From Aspidiotus rigidus (Eukaryota; Arthropoda; Insecta; Hemiptera; Diaspididae): a stretch of 64,000 bases of DNA. A model generated the notes under the pieces. The model was not told where the DNA came from and did no database searches. It was given only the letters and a program-made list of their open reading frames with translations. This document shows, one piece after another, positions 1-12,673 of this stretch; the first letter of the stretch is position 1, and every line of letters begins with the position of its first letter. Position numbers and translations under genes: made by a program. The stretch spans positions 11,385,501 through 11,449,500 of the forward strand of contig JAVHKY010000054.1 in NCBI GenBank assembly GCA_035079385.1, given 5' to 3'.

Positions 1-252
1 AGGTATGGAGTTCCCATGTACCTGAAGAAGGACCCTGTAGATATTTCTCAAAGACAGATCGATAAAACTGATAATGGGCATCCCACTGAATCAACGAAGA
101 TTGATATGGAGTTTTCAAATTTCAGTTGAGGAAGGAGACTGCAGTTGAAATCAACCAGACGAAGGCCGTTTCAGGAAGCAGCCTTCCAAGTATTTTCTAA
201 TTAGTGCAAGAGATTCCACCAAAATTCCACCACCAAGAAAATAATATCTTAC
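1..252 (-). other. svp: svp intron downstream of the DBD exon (5' part only)
   Basis: This is the beginning of the next svp intron, read on the minus strand from a GTAAGA donor at 247-252. No coding exon, repeat or RNA gene is visible before the window edge. The gene must continue to the left, because the hinge and ligand-binding domain have not yet been encoded. Confidence 0.8.
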
Positions 253-402
253 CTTCTCGTCGCATCCCCATTTTCATGCACTTCCGTAGCCTACAATATT
301 GGCATTGGTTACGGTGATGCTGATCTATAGGACAATTACGATTCCCTCTACACGAGTACGTCAAATTACGTCGGACGCTGCGTTTGAAAAAACTCTTGCA
401 AC
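253..402 (-). CDS. svp: seven-up / COUP-TF nuclear receptor, internal exon with the rest of the DNA-binding domain
   Basis: This 150-bp exon encodes 49 full codons from the last cysteine of zinc finger 1 ([17 protein letters not shown]) through zinc finger 2 to GMRRE. Finger 2 cysteines have the expected C-X5-C-X9-C-X2-C spacing, and [15 protein letters not shown] is characteristic of the NR2F (COUP-TF) family. On the minus strand the exon follows a pyrimidine-rich acceptor ending in TGCAG and ends at a GTAAGA donor, so both borders are clear. Both flanking introns are phase 1. The protein is a DNA-binding transcription factor, usually a repressor, acting in neuronal and photoreceptor fate in insects (family knowledge). 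The next codon (Ala in the family) starts beyond the window. RLRKCMK stands where most COUP-TFs have RLKKCLK, a mild divergence. The ligand-binding domain is not in the window. Confidence 0.96.
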
Positions 403-2639
403 CTGCACAAGAAAAAACAAAAAAACCAATAAAAATTTTATGAAATACGTTCGTGAAACTAATCAATCACACAGAATGGGCAGTATGTTACAATTTTTTC
501 CATCTTTCTCCTAGCCATCTAGAAAGTTATGCGTGTCAAAAACACATTCGACAATCATTAAGTACAATAATAGACTGTATACACTATATAGGTATATCGC
601 GCTGGAAGGATTTCAGTACCTCTGTATATTAACTTTGGGATTAGAAAAGCAACAATTTAAAAACCTTCGTCTCTCGCGCCTTTTGTAAAGCCGGCCGATT
701 ATTAATGTGTAATTGCGCCGAGAAATAGCAACAACAACATTGGCTATTAATCGTGAGAGCTGGCGTGATTGCGTACCTATTTCTTTCGCCTTCTCGCCGT
801 ATATATTGCGAATGAAGAATTCGTTATCACCAACACACGTCTTCGTTGGTCCTTCATTCTATTGCGGGGCCACTCTGCACACAACGTTGCATTACACGGA
901 GCCATAGAGTGTAGGTGGAGTTCCAGCGCGAACGTCATTGGAATGCGGAGAGAAAGTTAAATTAATCGATACCCGACCGAAGTAAGTTGTAAATATACTA
1001 TTTTAATACTACACAACAACGTATCTACAACGATGGAGCACAAAGATAGAGAAAGAGGAGAGAAAGAAAAAAAAGAGAGAAGTATCCTTCTCGCGTGTTA
1101 GCGTGAGATAGATCAGCTGGCACCCAGTTTTCTTCAAATGGAATTTTCAATATTCATTTCGCGAGTAATTTCTGCATGCCACTAATAGGTCTCTACGTCG
1201 TTCACGTTCATCGCGGTTAAATTTTATTAGCGCGGTCGGCCAAGTTTATAAGCTTTCGGTTTTTACAACTCTTTTAGCCGCTTTGTCGCTATCTCGACCT
1301 CGGAACGGGAGTAAATCTTCTATATGATGAAGGTTCATTTCGAACCGAAGTGAGGATTACGCATTAAACTGAGTGCGTTGAAAAGAACAGGTCTCCTATA
1401 CTCGATACGAAGCGTAGAAGGGGGACAGAATTATTGGATTATATAACTGACCTCAGAAACACGTGAATGATTAATGAGATCACTCACCCTTAAAACAAGC
1501 TTATCAGATCGACACAGTTTATAAAGTAGGTGTTTTGTTTACGGTTAGTTGGTTTTCAACTACGTACCCTATGTTAATGGATTAGAGAAATGGAATGAGA
1601 TGATTTTACAGTTTCGTCGACTAAATACAACGAGTTTATCTGAAGATAGTCGCATATTTTTTCAGAAGCCGCATACAGGTAGATCTTTTCGTGTTCACCC
1701 TCTACCGACTGAAAAGAAGTAGCTATTTAAATAGTTTTTTCGCCTTAAACATGCATAACCAGGAAACTATGTAGCCCGCGGAATAGACGATCCAATTACA
1801 GCAATGAAAAAGCAATCAAGCACGACTTTACATAAGACTAAAAACGGATTAGAACATAGTGGTAAGAATCACATAGCAGATCTCGTCGACAGAGAAGAAA
1901 ATTAAAAATTTGGTAAATAGAAATCATCAATAGGTTTTCAACCTCTGGTCTGAGGCACCTAAATTATAATCAATTTTATTTAATTTTTTCGTTTATAAAT
2001 TATCCTAAAAAAATACGCCAAGTTACGAAAAATACCTACTGGTTACTATTATCAAAACTACAACGTTATAATTATATCGGGATATATAATACGTAATGAT
2101 TTACCACGCCCCTTTACCGCACGTTAAGAACTTCATTTCTAAATGATTGATCAACTTTCCATCACATAGACTATACAGTATAATTATATTGTAGTGGTTA
2201 TCGTATCAATTTTTGTGTAGTTTGAAATCCTCTGACGGCTCAATTCAATTTCTGGTAGATGAGAGTAGGAATGATAACTGGTTCTACGGATAAATTGATA
2301 AAAAGTTGCCAAAATATTTTGAAATTTCAGATTCTGGTGAGAGTAGAGTTGATGGAGGATCAAAATAATTCCAGAAAATAGTCGCACTTCTCAAGATTTA
2401 AAATTCTAAGATCCTCCCTAGCGAATACGAATGTAAACATCTGCACTGAGCCCCTATCCTATAATCCACCCCTCTGTAGCTAACTTCTCTCCTCGATATT
2501 CGACTCGCTCTCCTAGCACAAAAATTGTTCCGAAATTCCCTACAAAAAAGCTCTTTACATATTTTTCCCCTTAAATCATTGTTACGCCGCTATAGTGCGT
2601 CCAGATCAACATCGTATTGATTGTATGCTTATGACAGGG

Positions 2640-2794
2640 GAACAGATATGTGACCTGCGATGAGAAAAGGATGCTCATTGCCCACTGACAGGAACACCAT
2701 TTCTCTCTGATTAGATGTACAATCAGAGAGAAATGGTGTTCTTGCGCCAATGGGCAATGAGCATCCTTTTCTCATCGCAGGTCACATACGTGTT
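2640..2794. repeat. long hairpin: about 73-bp near-identical inverted arms, 8-bp loop
   Basis: Left arm 2640-2712 and right arm 2721-2794 are reverse complements except for a short patch near the middle (CACTGACAGG against TTGGCGCAAG) and a small difference at the base. The loop is AGATGTAC. Such arms fit a foldback MITE or a young inverted duplication. Transcribed as part of the svp intron, it would form a stable stem. No coding content. Confidence 0.9.
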
Positions 2795-3576
2795 CTACCA
2801 GTATTATTGCATATTCAATTTCCTTACGATAAGAATCAGGCAAACGAGTACGCAATAATTATGATACGGGAAAAAAGCCCTATTCGAACCATGCAGCGTT
2901 GGCGTGCCGTCGCGCTGCACTTTTACTGAGCAAGGAGAGATTAAGAAAGGTATCCAAGCTGTGGCGGTAAATGAGATAAAAATGAGAGAATTGAAATAAG
3001 CAGTGCGGACAAGCCGAAGAAGTCCAAAGGCTTGGATCCAGCAGAAACCAATTTTTGAACAACGTTCAAGCCAGCTGATAGCAAGTAGCTCAAAAAACCA
3101 TGAAAACGATGAACAGCCCACGAAATAACCAAGGTAGCCGAAAGCTAATCCTCGGTTGACTCTAATAGCAGCCAAAAGCCTGTCCAATAAATGAAAAACT
3201 TCTCAAAGCTAATAAAATAGAAAAATAATCCTTATTTAGCCGCTGATCCAAATTAATGAACGGCTGACAAACCAAAAACTAAGTTTAAGGCCTCTGTGAT
3301 TGGCTTGTCAGCATTAGATTTGACTCCCTGACATCCCATAAAAAATGCCCACAAATACACATTCTACAAATTAGATGGATGACAAAACCTTCAATTCCGC
3401 TTCAACCAAGAGCTATGCCGAATTTTTCATTTTTCTGATTTTCTCCCATAGGCGTATACCATTCTAGTTTGGGTACCTCTTCCAAAATCGGCAAAAGTAC
3501 CATTTTCGTTGAACAAACTACACGTGTTGTTAGCAATCCTGGCGGATACCTGGTTGATTAAATGGGATGGTAAGAG

Positions 3577-3795
3577 ATGTCTCTTGTGACCGATAATGAG
3601 AAAAGAGCCGTGAGAGGTTGATGAAACAATCAGAAGAACTATACCTACACTCACATATGAGGAGGTATCTGTCAAAGGGCACCTGTTCCATAAGGATCAC
3701 ATTGATCGGGTGCCCGTTTGACAGATAACATATGTGCGGACGCATCTTTCTCCCCTCTCATGGAGCTTTTGTTACAATCGATCACAGTCATCACG
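3577..3795. repeat. degenerate foldback, about 100-bp arms
   Basis: The segment around TGTGACCGATAATGAG and GAGCCGTGAGAGG (3584-3616) pairs imperfectly with 3745-3790. CACATATG with TATCTGTCAAA-GGGCACC (3653-3681) pairs with GGTGCCCGTTTGACAGATA and CATATGTG (3710-3737). The inner part is best conserved; the outer part has many mismatches and small gaps. It looks like an older version of the same kind of structure as the hairpin at 2640. Confidence 0.6.
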
Positions 3796-4850
3796 TGCTC
3801 TAGCGGCATAACAAGGCATTCATAGAAGAAATGTGTAGGGAGCTTTTTAATAGGAAATTTCGCATGGAGCAATTTTTATTCCAACATTTTTTGTGTAAAA
3901 GCTAGAGAAGAAAAAAATTACCGCTTTTGCACCCCTCTAGAGAACAAAGCTTTACTTGGAGTGTTGAGGAAACTTGAACAACGACTCAGGAGAAAGGTCG
4001 TAACAATTTTACCATGTTTCGCTTCTGTACCATTTTTCTGTATTTTGAGACCTTTAAACGGACTAATTTTACTGGACTGTATCCAAAATTGACCTCACCA
4101 TGTACAGACGACTCACTGAAATACAAAATCTTAGAATTTCCCACCCATCAACTTTGCTTCATAAATGGATCTGAACCGGGACTCAAAAATTGGTAAAAGT
4201 ATATTTTGACCTAAGGCATAACCAATCACCAATTGAGAAATTCCATTTACATTTCCACCGCTTAGCTGAATGCTATTTATTCTTGTTCTCTCATCTCCCT
4301 CTCCTCATTCCTCATCAGTGACGGATGTGACGTCCCCATAGACCCCTGGAAGATGCTTTTAAGGGGTTCACGTAATGCTCTCTGTATATCCCTATAATTG
4401 TGTACAAATTGGCATTTTATATGAAGACCGATCGGTATAAAGGGAGTCCGTTAAACGCCCTATAGGAGATACATTAATGATAATACGGATGTCCTTTCTT
4501 TGTACAGATAGGTCCTCATTTGTATCTGTTAGATTTTTGAGGCAGCTTCACAAATTCTGCTGGATTGTGAAGGGTGATACTAGCGCTTGCTGTCTCAATC
4601 GTGTACAAGATTTCATTTTCTATCGATTTTTATTGTAAAATGGGGGCGCTTCCATTCATCTTGTGGGGAAGGGGGAGAAAGGCACTCACAACTTCAGTCT
4701 GCTACTGCCTCTTATCTCGAATTCCTATCTCATCTTTTGAAACAGTGCAGACTGTAGGACCTTCGTTCAGTCAATCCTATACTTTGCAATACATCCATTT
4801 ACTAATACACCCTCTCATCATCTATCCATCAATCTCCTTCTTCTATGTAG

Positions 4851-5078
4851 ATTCCGGCCCATGTCAACCTACCAAAATACGATGCGATCGATCTTCCCGC
4901 AATTGATTCCTCTCTCTTTTGTACAATTCCTGACACTGTACCCACTCCTCCACCTGTAAACTCAAAAACTATCACCGCTCTCAAATCCTCGCATCCTGGG
5001 ATGTATTCTGGAACACACAGTCCTCAAACAAGCTCACAACCAAACCAGTTCCCTGGACTTCCTCTAATCAAGAATTAA
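4851..5078 (+). CDS. orphan terminal-exon-like open frame (75 codons), unidentified
   Basis: A strong acceptor-like pyrimidine tract (4815-4850, ending TTCTATGTAG) is followed by an open frame starting IPAHVNLPKYDAIDL and ending ...FPGLPLIKN at a TAA. The peptide is Pro/Ser/Thr-rich in its second half, and its composition reads more like protein than the surrounding AT-rich frames. An in-frame TAG sits exactly at the splice junction, as expected if this is an exon. I do not recognise the protein and cannot find a convincing upstream exon; frames at 4014-4196 and 4574-4850 show no family hallmark. It lies antisense inside the svp intron. It may be a gene fragment, part of a decayed element, or a chance frame. 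Confidence 0.25.
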   Translation: MPAHVNLPKYDAIDLPAIDSSLFCTIPDTVPTPPPVNSKTITALKSSHPGMYSGTHSPQTSSQPNQFPGLPLIKN

Positions 5079-6425
5079 TCAGTTGAATTCGCTGCTCCCA
5101 CCCTTCTCATCTTCTATATCGATTTCCATAGATGATCCACAAATGAGCCAGCGATCTTCTCATGTGAAGTTGTAGAGTTCGAAAAAATAAGTTTATAAGA
5201 GGCGAGTTACGGGAGATTTGAGGGGGAAGTCAGTCAATCCTAGGTTCGAGACGAAAAACGAATTTTTGGTTCAATTAGTTTAACCTGAATGTCTTTCTCG
5301 AAAAAGGAATAGATACATTAAGCACAAAAATTCACAATTTACAAATAAAGACTTCGATTTAAAAATTTGGTCTTCTCTTAAGAATCATCATTGAGGACAG
5401 TCCAGGCTTGGGAGCGAAGTTACTAAATCCCGCCTCCCCTCCAAATAAAAATACTGCAAGTCAAAAGACGGTGGCTAATTACTTAATTGAGACATCGATC
5501 GTAGGTCGTAATGTATCGATACTGTGTGTTTGATATCACAAATTGACGAATATTTTATGGTACTTTGCATTATGCAAAGAAATCTAAATTCACAATTATT
5601 TGACCTTATATTGAACTTGAGTATAAGCAAAAATACATTTATTTATAACTCATTAGTTTCATGTATTCACTATTTCGATAGCAATGAGTAGCATCGGAAG
5701 GATTTTGTAATGAAGGATTGAAAAGCCACCATCATTTTTGATCATGGCGACTTCATGACCGCAAAGGCTTGTGAAAGTTGTTGACTCAAGTATTTTTCAA
5801 ACATACGTAGAAAAATTATGAGGAAATGACTTTTATATCCGCACAATCAGAATCTATTATCGCTACATTTCAAATGAAGTTAGATTCGAATTTTGAAATA
5901 CGTAAGTCCTAATCTGAGAAACGGACGAAGCACAAATAAATGTTGTCACTACAAGTTCACTATTATTTTGATGAGAGCAAGAAATCATTTCTGAAATTGA
6001 GATTGTGCATCTAATGACGTTCCATAAAATCGCAGAAAATGTGTAATAGAAGAAAATCTCTCTCGAAAGCTCCTACACTTGCATATTTTCACCATAGTTC
6101 ATCCCGGTTTTGACTCGACAGAGACGAAAACACTTTTTCGTCACATCGATACTGTAATATAATTTCAAACTCTAGAATTTTTCATTTTTTCTTTGCTGTA
6201 TAGAAACGTAATTTTCGTTAGTTTTACATACACGGACCACACACTGCAAGTTTTCTAGTTACATCTCAAGGGTTGAACCCTTTCCCCCATTGAGGCCCAA
6301 TTCCGTATATGAATACCACCGCTGTCGATCTTAATAAAACTGTTCTCGTTTATTCGCCCTTCCGCGTTTTCACACTTCACACAACAGTTCGGAATACGCA
6401 TCTGTTTATTATAACTCGGTCAAGA

Positions 6426-6440
6426 CACGTGGACCACGTG
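6426..6440. promoter_or_regulatory. paired canonical E-boxes (CACGTG-GAC-CACGTG)
   Basis: Two perfect CACGTG palindromes spaced by three bases lie inside the svp intron. bHLH-type factors bind CACGTG. Two sites this close are uncommon by chance in AT-rich DNA, but function is only inferred. Confidence 0.3.
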
Positions 6441-9019
6441 GTTTGATTTAAAATTCTAGACTCGAAAATGAACCTGATTACGACAAACGGAACGGATACA
6501 CACTAAGAGCTGGTTGGACAAAAATCATACGTATATTTGCATATTTATGAATATGTATGCTATTTTAGTAGTATAAATTTTTACGCCGTTCCGTTTTTTT
6601 TCCCCTGTGTCTTCATAATTTAGGTATCGTACTGCTGTATATATGTCGTTCCATGTGTTTTTTTTTTTTACTTCTTTTTCTCCTCAAACAACCTTTATAC
6701 ATTCAGCGAAAACATTTTGAATTTGTCGCAAGCGTCGATAATTAAATTCTAAATTCACACGAGAAAGGATATTTGCCTCGTTAATAAAGGAGTGAAATAT
6801 ATATATCCTCTTTCCACTTCGTTTTGTTCAAGCAAACTTGATTGCGAAATATGTATTTTTTTCAGTACCTAATTTAAAGTGATATCACACTGAAAAAGAT
6901 ATTAAGAGTGCGGCAAAATGCTCTTACAGATCATCAAAAGAGTTTTGGCAACTGTACACTGCGCAGAAGAAATACCTCATAAATCATTTTCTACAAATTG
7001 ATCCTCCTGATTAATGTATTACAAAAGATTTTAATTATTGAGACAAAAGAAGAAAGTACTCACACTATACGAGAACAAAACGGTCCGAAATTCATCTTCT
7101 TCGTTTCCAGTACGGAGCGGAGAGAAGAAGAAAAAAAAGGTAGAAAATAGGCGCATAGGCAAGGGCTATTATTGATGAGTTTAATGACGAAGACGGCTAG
7201 ATTTCGAGGCCGCAGAGGTTAAGCCAGTTGAAAGTTGAGAATTGTTTCCCTCCCCCTTTCATTGTTATATTTTATTATCGTACATTTCTTTTTCTTTCTC
7301 TTTTCCTCCCCTTTTCGTTCATATGATTCGCAATTACATGCCGCGATCCTTTCCGAAAAGGATACTTTTTCATTAGGGCCTAATTTCGGATAAATTTATT
7401 GCGGTTTACGTGCCTTCAGCAAAAGAAATGCGAACGAATGAGCGAGCGAAGAAAAGGGAATGTAGTAGTATTTCAATTTCCGGGCGTTCTTCGACGGTCG
7501 TGGGTCATTAAGTTGAATAATTAAAATCGAGCATATACGCGAATGAAAAATTGACGATTCCTCGGCGCGAAGTTATATCTGCGGCTTCGTATATATAGCG
7601 AGTAATAATTTCATTATGTAAGTTATCCGATGGTATGCATGAATATACGAGTAAAGGTATACTTGTAATTAACGCTGGTCATGTAGTAAACATTATAGAT
7701 GTCACGATTATATCGTGGGTACTCATAAAAATTGAAAGGGTACAATATATGAGCATAGAGAAAGCTCCGTAAGTTGGGTTACTTCGATGGTTAGGTGGAT
7801 GGTGACGCAGACTTAAAGATAGAAACTTTTCTACCACCATATCATCCTTTCAACTCCGGAAGTACCAATATCTGTATGATATCACAAGAATTAAAACAAT
7901 TACAAAAAAATATTAAAGAGCTCCTAGGGCTGATCCGAAATTTCAAAGGGTTGTATTTTCGAAGAGTACAAAAATTACTACAACCGCGAGAATTTCATAC
8001 TTGTACATCAAAGAACGGACAAAAAAAAGCGATTGCTAAATTGTAATCCATTCTGTGACTCTCCTTATACCTCTTCTACTCTTGGTCGATAGTGAAGTTG
8101 AAAGAAAATTAACGTTTTCGCTGTCGATGGTGATTTCATTTGAAAAATTAACGACACTCCGAGTTTTTTAAATAAAAAAATGTTGATGTTTGGACCCAGA
8201 ACTCTTCGTTTCTCAGTTCTTCGACTGATCCTTGTCACTGAATCTGCAAAAAGACGCCTTTAGGTACTGTACAGCGCGCAGAGTAGATAGCCCCTTATTA
8301 CTGACAGCAAAGAGAGGTGGTTCATTTTGCTACGAAAGAAAGTACTCCTTCTTCATAGAATGGACCTGTCCTCGAGAGTAGCTCATTTTGTTCACATGTA
8401 AAACTCGCATGCATCTGTGATCCAATCTTCATTGGATGAAAAGACCTTCAACACTCACCTTTTATTTTGTCTCGTATCCGACCCCAGTCTAATACCGCAT
8501 CGTCAAAATATGTACTACCAATCTACAGGTTAAACTTTTGAACGAGTAGTTTAAGTACCAACCAGTAAAGTCTTATGAAGTTGGAAATTAGGTGAATGAT
8601 AAACAACAGTAGCATAAAATTCCTCGAACGAAAATTTCAGTTCAACGTCTGACAAAAGTGGCACGTTTAACTTTAATGTAAAGAATCTCCTTATCATCAT
8701 AACTGTTACGATCATACCGATAAAATTACCCTGTTGCATAAGAATGAACTCCGCGTGAACTTACGAAAAAATGTATGTACCTATTAAAAAGTGCTCTTCA
8801 AAAATTAAACATGAAAAAAGACCGCGTGTATTCAAAATCGGAGCAGACCGAGGGCATTCATCATTCAAAAAAATCGATGAGTAGATCCAAAAATCTAAAA
8901 TATATATGTGAGGTCTCACCTATTTTATATCCTGTGACAAATAATTTGCTTTGTAAGCTTCGTACCCCTCAAGGGTCAGATTTTCCGTCACCTTCAAAAT
9001 TGTATGGGGCTAGACCAAA

Positions 9020-9395
9020 TCTAGAACACTGAGTTGTCAAGCGTCTCAGTATCCGGGTTTCTTTCGTTTTTTTTTGTAAGTTATTGGGAATTCATTATTT
9101 TATTTTTTCAATAACTGGAACTTGAAAGATCTACAACTTCCTTTTTTCTGCTAAACCTAGACCTCAGAAGATCCAAATTTTTCTCGATTTCAAGATCTGG
9201 AACCTGAGAGATCCGGTTTTCTTCTTTCAGTCGAGATTCAGAATCCGGAGGCAACACTACGAACAATCATATAAGAGTTTCCAACCGGGCTTCGTATCAA
9301 GGAGACATGACAAAAATAATCACCATAACAAAAATTCAAACAAGAACGACAGACAACCAAAGAAATTGAGATAATTATCAAAGATACAACAGTCG
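9020..9395 (+). repeat. dispersed repeat family, copy 1
   Basis: Starts with CTGAGTTG..A..CGTCTCAGTATC and contains CTCAGAAGATC and AAGATCTGGAACCTGAGAGAT. It ends with GACAACCAAAGAAATTGAGATA. The same ordered landmarks occur at 16750-17165 (same orientation) and 18105-18450 (reverse). No coding frame; probably a short non-autonomous element. Exact ends need alignment of copies. Confidence 0.6.
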
Positions 9396-9611
9396 TCTAT
9401 TTGGCCAAAAAGTTGAGGTACCGAGAAGAAGAAACTTTTCCAAATACTGTCTTGGTCACTTTTAGCGAAGACTATACAAAAATAAAATCTTGGGCGTACC
9501 TCAAAATTACATCACAAGCATACCCATCGGTAGGGAGATTTTTTTCACGAATGGATAGAGGCACTTGTCCAGTCGAGGCAAGGGTCCCAAAAAGAAGGTC
9601 AAATAGCAACA

Positions 9612-9632
9612 TTTTTTTTTTTTTTTTTTTTT
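9612..9632. repeat. poly-T tract (21 nt)
   Basis: Uninterrupted T run within the svp intron; similar runs occur near 15443, 22411, 22568 and 46290. Read on the minus strand it is poly-A and could be the tail of an old retroposed sequence, but no retroposon body is recognisable beside it. Confidence 0.6.
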
Positions 9633-11439
9633 AGGTACTGGTAGGGCTGGATGTCTATTAAATGTGTATATTTATAATTACATTAAAAATTCGTCATCAT
9701 TTTTACATATTCCAGTCGAAAATTAAAATAAATAAAATACATTTGGTTCCTAATAAGGCCAAATTTTAACAGAGATTTGCTTTAAAAAACCTGTTAGGCT
9801 TCAATTTGCTAAAAAATGAGACCGAACATAAAATTTTCGGGGTGTAATCAACGCAATCATTACCAAAGACTAAGTAAGTATTTATGAAAACCACTATGCA
9901 AAAAAAAAAAAAAAAACTCGATTATACATGGTGAGCTTTCAACCTTGTTTCATCGACAAGAGAATGATGAAATATTATACGCACCAAGTATTCCGACATG
10001 AAAGGGGAATTGTCTCTTAAAACTTCTGCACTTCAAAGGAGACTGTGCAAAAGAATTTTATGTAGGTATTAAAGAAGAAAAAAAATGAATACCTAAGTGA
10101 ACTCTTTGTCTTGAATATTGTACAGATGAAAGTAGTTTGGAAGGTGCCAATTTCGAAGCTAACGTCATTAATCAAATATCAATTTAAAAAGTAGACCTGG
10201 AGATTAGAATGAAAAATGGAATCAAGTGATAACGTACATTCATAAAAAGTACTCTTTTTCCTTCTCTTGACTTCAGAACAAGTTTGAATTAAAATACAAT
10301 ATTAAGAACAATTTTGAAGCTTTTCATTATGTAAAAATTATTCAATTTTAATTTTTTTCCTATCCGATCCTACCTTTTAAACTAGGTACATTCTTCGTTG
10401 CAAATTCTATTTTCTCGCTTATCTAAAATTTAATACTTATTTCATGACATGAAAGACGAAGTAGAAGAATGAGACCTTTGGCAAATTTTTTCTGATAGAA
10501 AGAAAGAGGAAAGGAAACAGACCAATGACGAGTTGAACTTCTTATAATTTTTCTCGACTTATTTTTCTCTTCCTTGTCTCAACTGTAGGTATTTCATTGC
10601 CATGTATAATTCTTCTAAAAAATACTTCCACGAGGTTTCATAACGCTTGTCAACAATTTCTTATCATATCCAATTCCGGGGATAAAATCTACAGCGAAAC
10701 ACGTGGCGAACATCGATTTTACTATGAACAGGAAAAAGATAAGATGTACTCAATTGAAAAACATATTTTGCTCTTGAAGTATTTAATACTGAAATCGATT
10801 GCGTAATGCATAATTATCAAGAAAAATAGTAACGTTTCACTATTCTAGCTGCTCTTCGATTAAAGATTGTGAACTTTGTCCACATTCATGAAGACTTCTA
10901 GCTCGTCGAAAGATTAAAATTCTGGGTTGATTACAAGTATATCGCGTTCACATATTCAGTAGTCAGAGTCCAGCATTTGATAACGAAAAATTCCCCAAAA
11001 TAAAAGCATTATTGAAAAGATGAAGTATTTTCAACTTTTTCTACACTCATGTCGAAAGGTATACCTAGTGAATAAGAGGAAAAAACGACTCTCAATAGCA
11101 AGTATTTTCTTCAAGAAATTTCAATACTCCTTCCAAATTGAAACTGTTCGAATTACACCAACTTACAGCCCTCAGCCTTAAATTTAAGATCGTAAAGATG
11201 TCCAAGAACCTCTTAACGACTTCACAAACTCCTTCAGCTATCTCCCATAATTACAGCCTCATATCTGTACGACTCGAAAGAAAACAATTTCAATACGCCC
11301 CCTTCGCTTCATATTTACCCTTATGTCGTTATCAGACAGCGCAAAAGTTTTGCCACGCAAATCCTTATTTCACTCCCGTCCATCCCTTCTAATAGATATT
11401 TACATATCAAAAAAATATCGCTCGTCAACTTCGATTCCG

Positions 11440-11617
11440 AATTTGACCACGAGGAAAATTGAGGAAGAATTTAATACGTGGAAGGGGAAAGTCAACATGA
11501 AGAGGCTGTCCGAATATTCAACTATAAGGTTATTTCCTGCGTCCTTCGTTACCCGACAATACTATAAAGGATTACTCTCTGAAGAATTTTTTTGGTTTAT
11601 GGTTGTGGGCAACTAAT
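11440..11617 (+). repeat. diverged direct duplication, copy A
   Basis: The segment from AATTTGACCACGAG to CAACTAAT matches 12674-12840 in order. Shared blocks include AAAGTCAACATGAAGA, GCTGTCC-AATATTCAAC, CGTTACCCGACAATAC-ATAAAGGAT and TTTGGTT-ATGGTTG. An open frame (11323-11616) covers copy A, but copy B does not keep it open, so coding is unlikely. Confidence 0.75.
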
Positions 11618-12673
11618 CAATTTTATCAATGAGGTCGTCATGAATCATTATCGAATGAATAATTACTCATTCTGATTTGTTAGTTTTAAATCACTGTAAA
11701 ATATTCAAGATGATGAATTCACGAAATTCAACTGAACCTTTCCCCCCTTCCCATCACGAGAGTTTAATAAGAGCTTGACTCCACTCGGTTTGAATGATGT
11801 AGAGAGTAACAATGATTTGTGTGAACATGTCATTTGTCTTTATACATTAATTTGATATTGAAAAAGCTAGTCTTACTCGCTGAAAAATTCATATGAGAAT
11901 TTTTTTTAAATTTATGGATCATACATAGGTCGCTATTGATTTGGATTCATCGGATCTCTTCCATTTTGTCTTTGAATGAAACGAAAACGTCATAATTGAA
12001 ATTACGATCAATGTAGACAAATTATTGATACTGTAGAGCGATACTCCCCTACTCCAAAACTATTTCTTATTCACCAGTAATTCTGGATTCAGTAGGACAC
12101 AAAATCACAGCTGATCTTAACATAATTTCTTTTCTTAATAAACCAACATTCGGTGATCTTTGAGCACAACTTTCGAGACGAATAAAATTATTTTGAGGCA
12201 TTTTAGAGGAAGACCGCGAGGAACTCACCCCTAAAATCACGTAGGTACATCTTCAAATTAAGGACAGGTTATAAAAAGCACGGAATTGTACTTTAGATAG
12301 GTAAACGTCTTTCTTGTATGAAAATTCTCTGAAAGTACATCAATTTTTTTGAATATGTTCCAGTAAGCTCACGAACTTTATTGAATTTTTTTCCCATAAT
12401 GTTAATCAATTTTATGACGACACTAACTAACAATATCTTAGCTTCAACATCGAGCTCTTTGTGTATTATTTAAGATACGAACTTCAATGTCCACAAAAAT
12501 TGTGGTTGAAGTTGTGGCCCAGAGATGTATGCACTCATGGCAGTGAAAATTTTGCCAAGATATACGTCGAATCTTTTGTCGAAGTACGTAATTTTTATTG
12601 TGAATTATAACTCTGGCTATTACAAAAATGTTGGTTTTTCAGGATTTTTCAAAATTATCCAAGAAATTACACA

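Noticed and set aside
2804..3187. 127-codon minus-strand open frame next to the hairpin; also a plus-strand KKSKGLDP stretch resembling a LINE RT motif
   Set aside because: No further RT motifs follow in order in any frame, and stops interrupt within 20 codons, so the resemblance is too short.
4574..4906. 110-codon plus-strand open frame
   Set aside because: It begins at GTG, not ATG, has no domain motif, and its last part overlaps the better-supported exon-like frame in another phase.
11323..11616. 97-codon frame covering a duplicated segment
   Set aside because: The second copy of the duplication (12674-12840) does not keep the frame, so coding selection is not supported.
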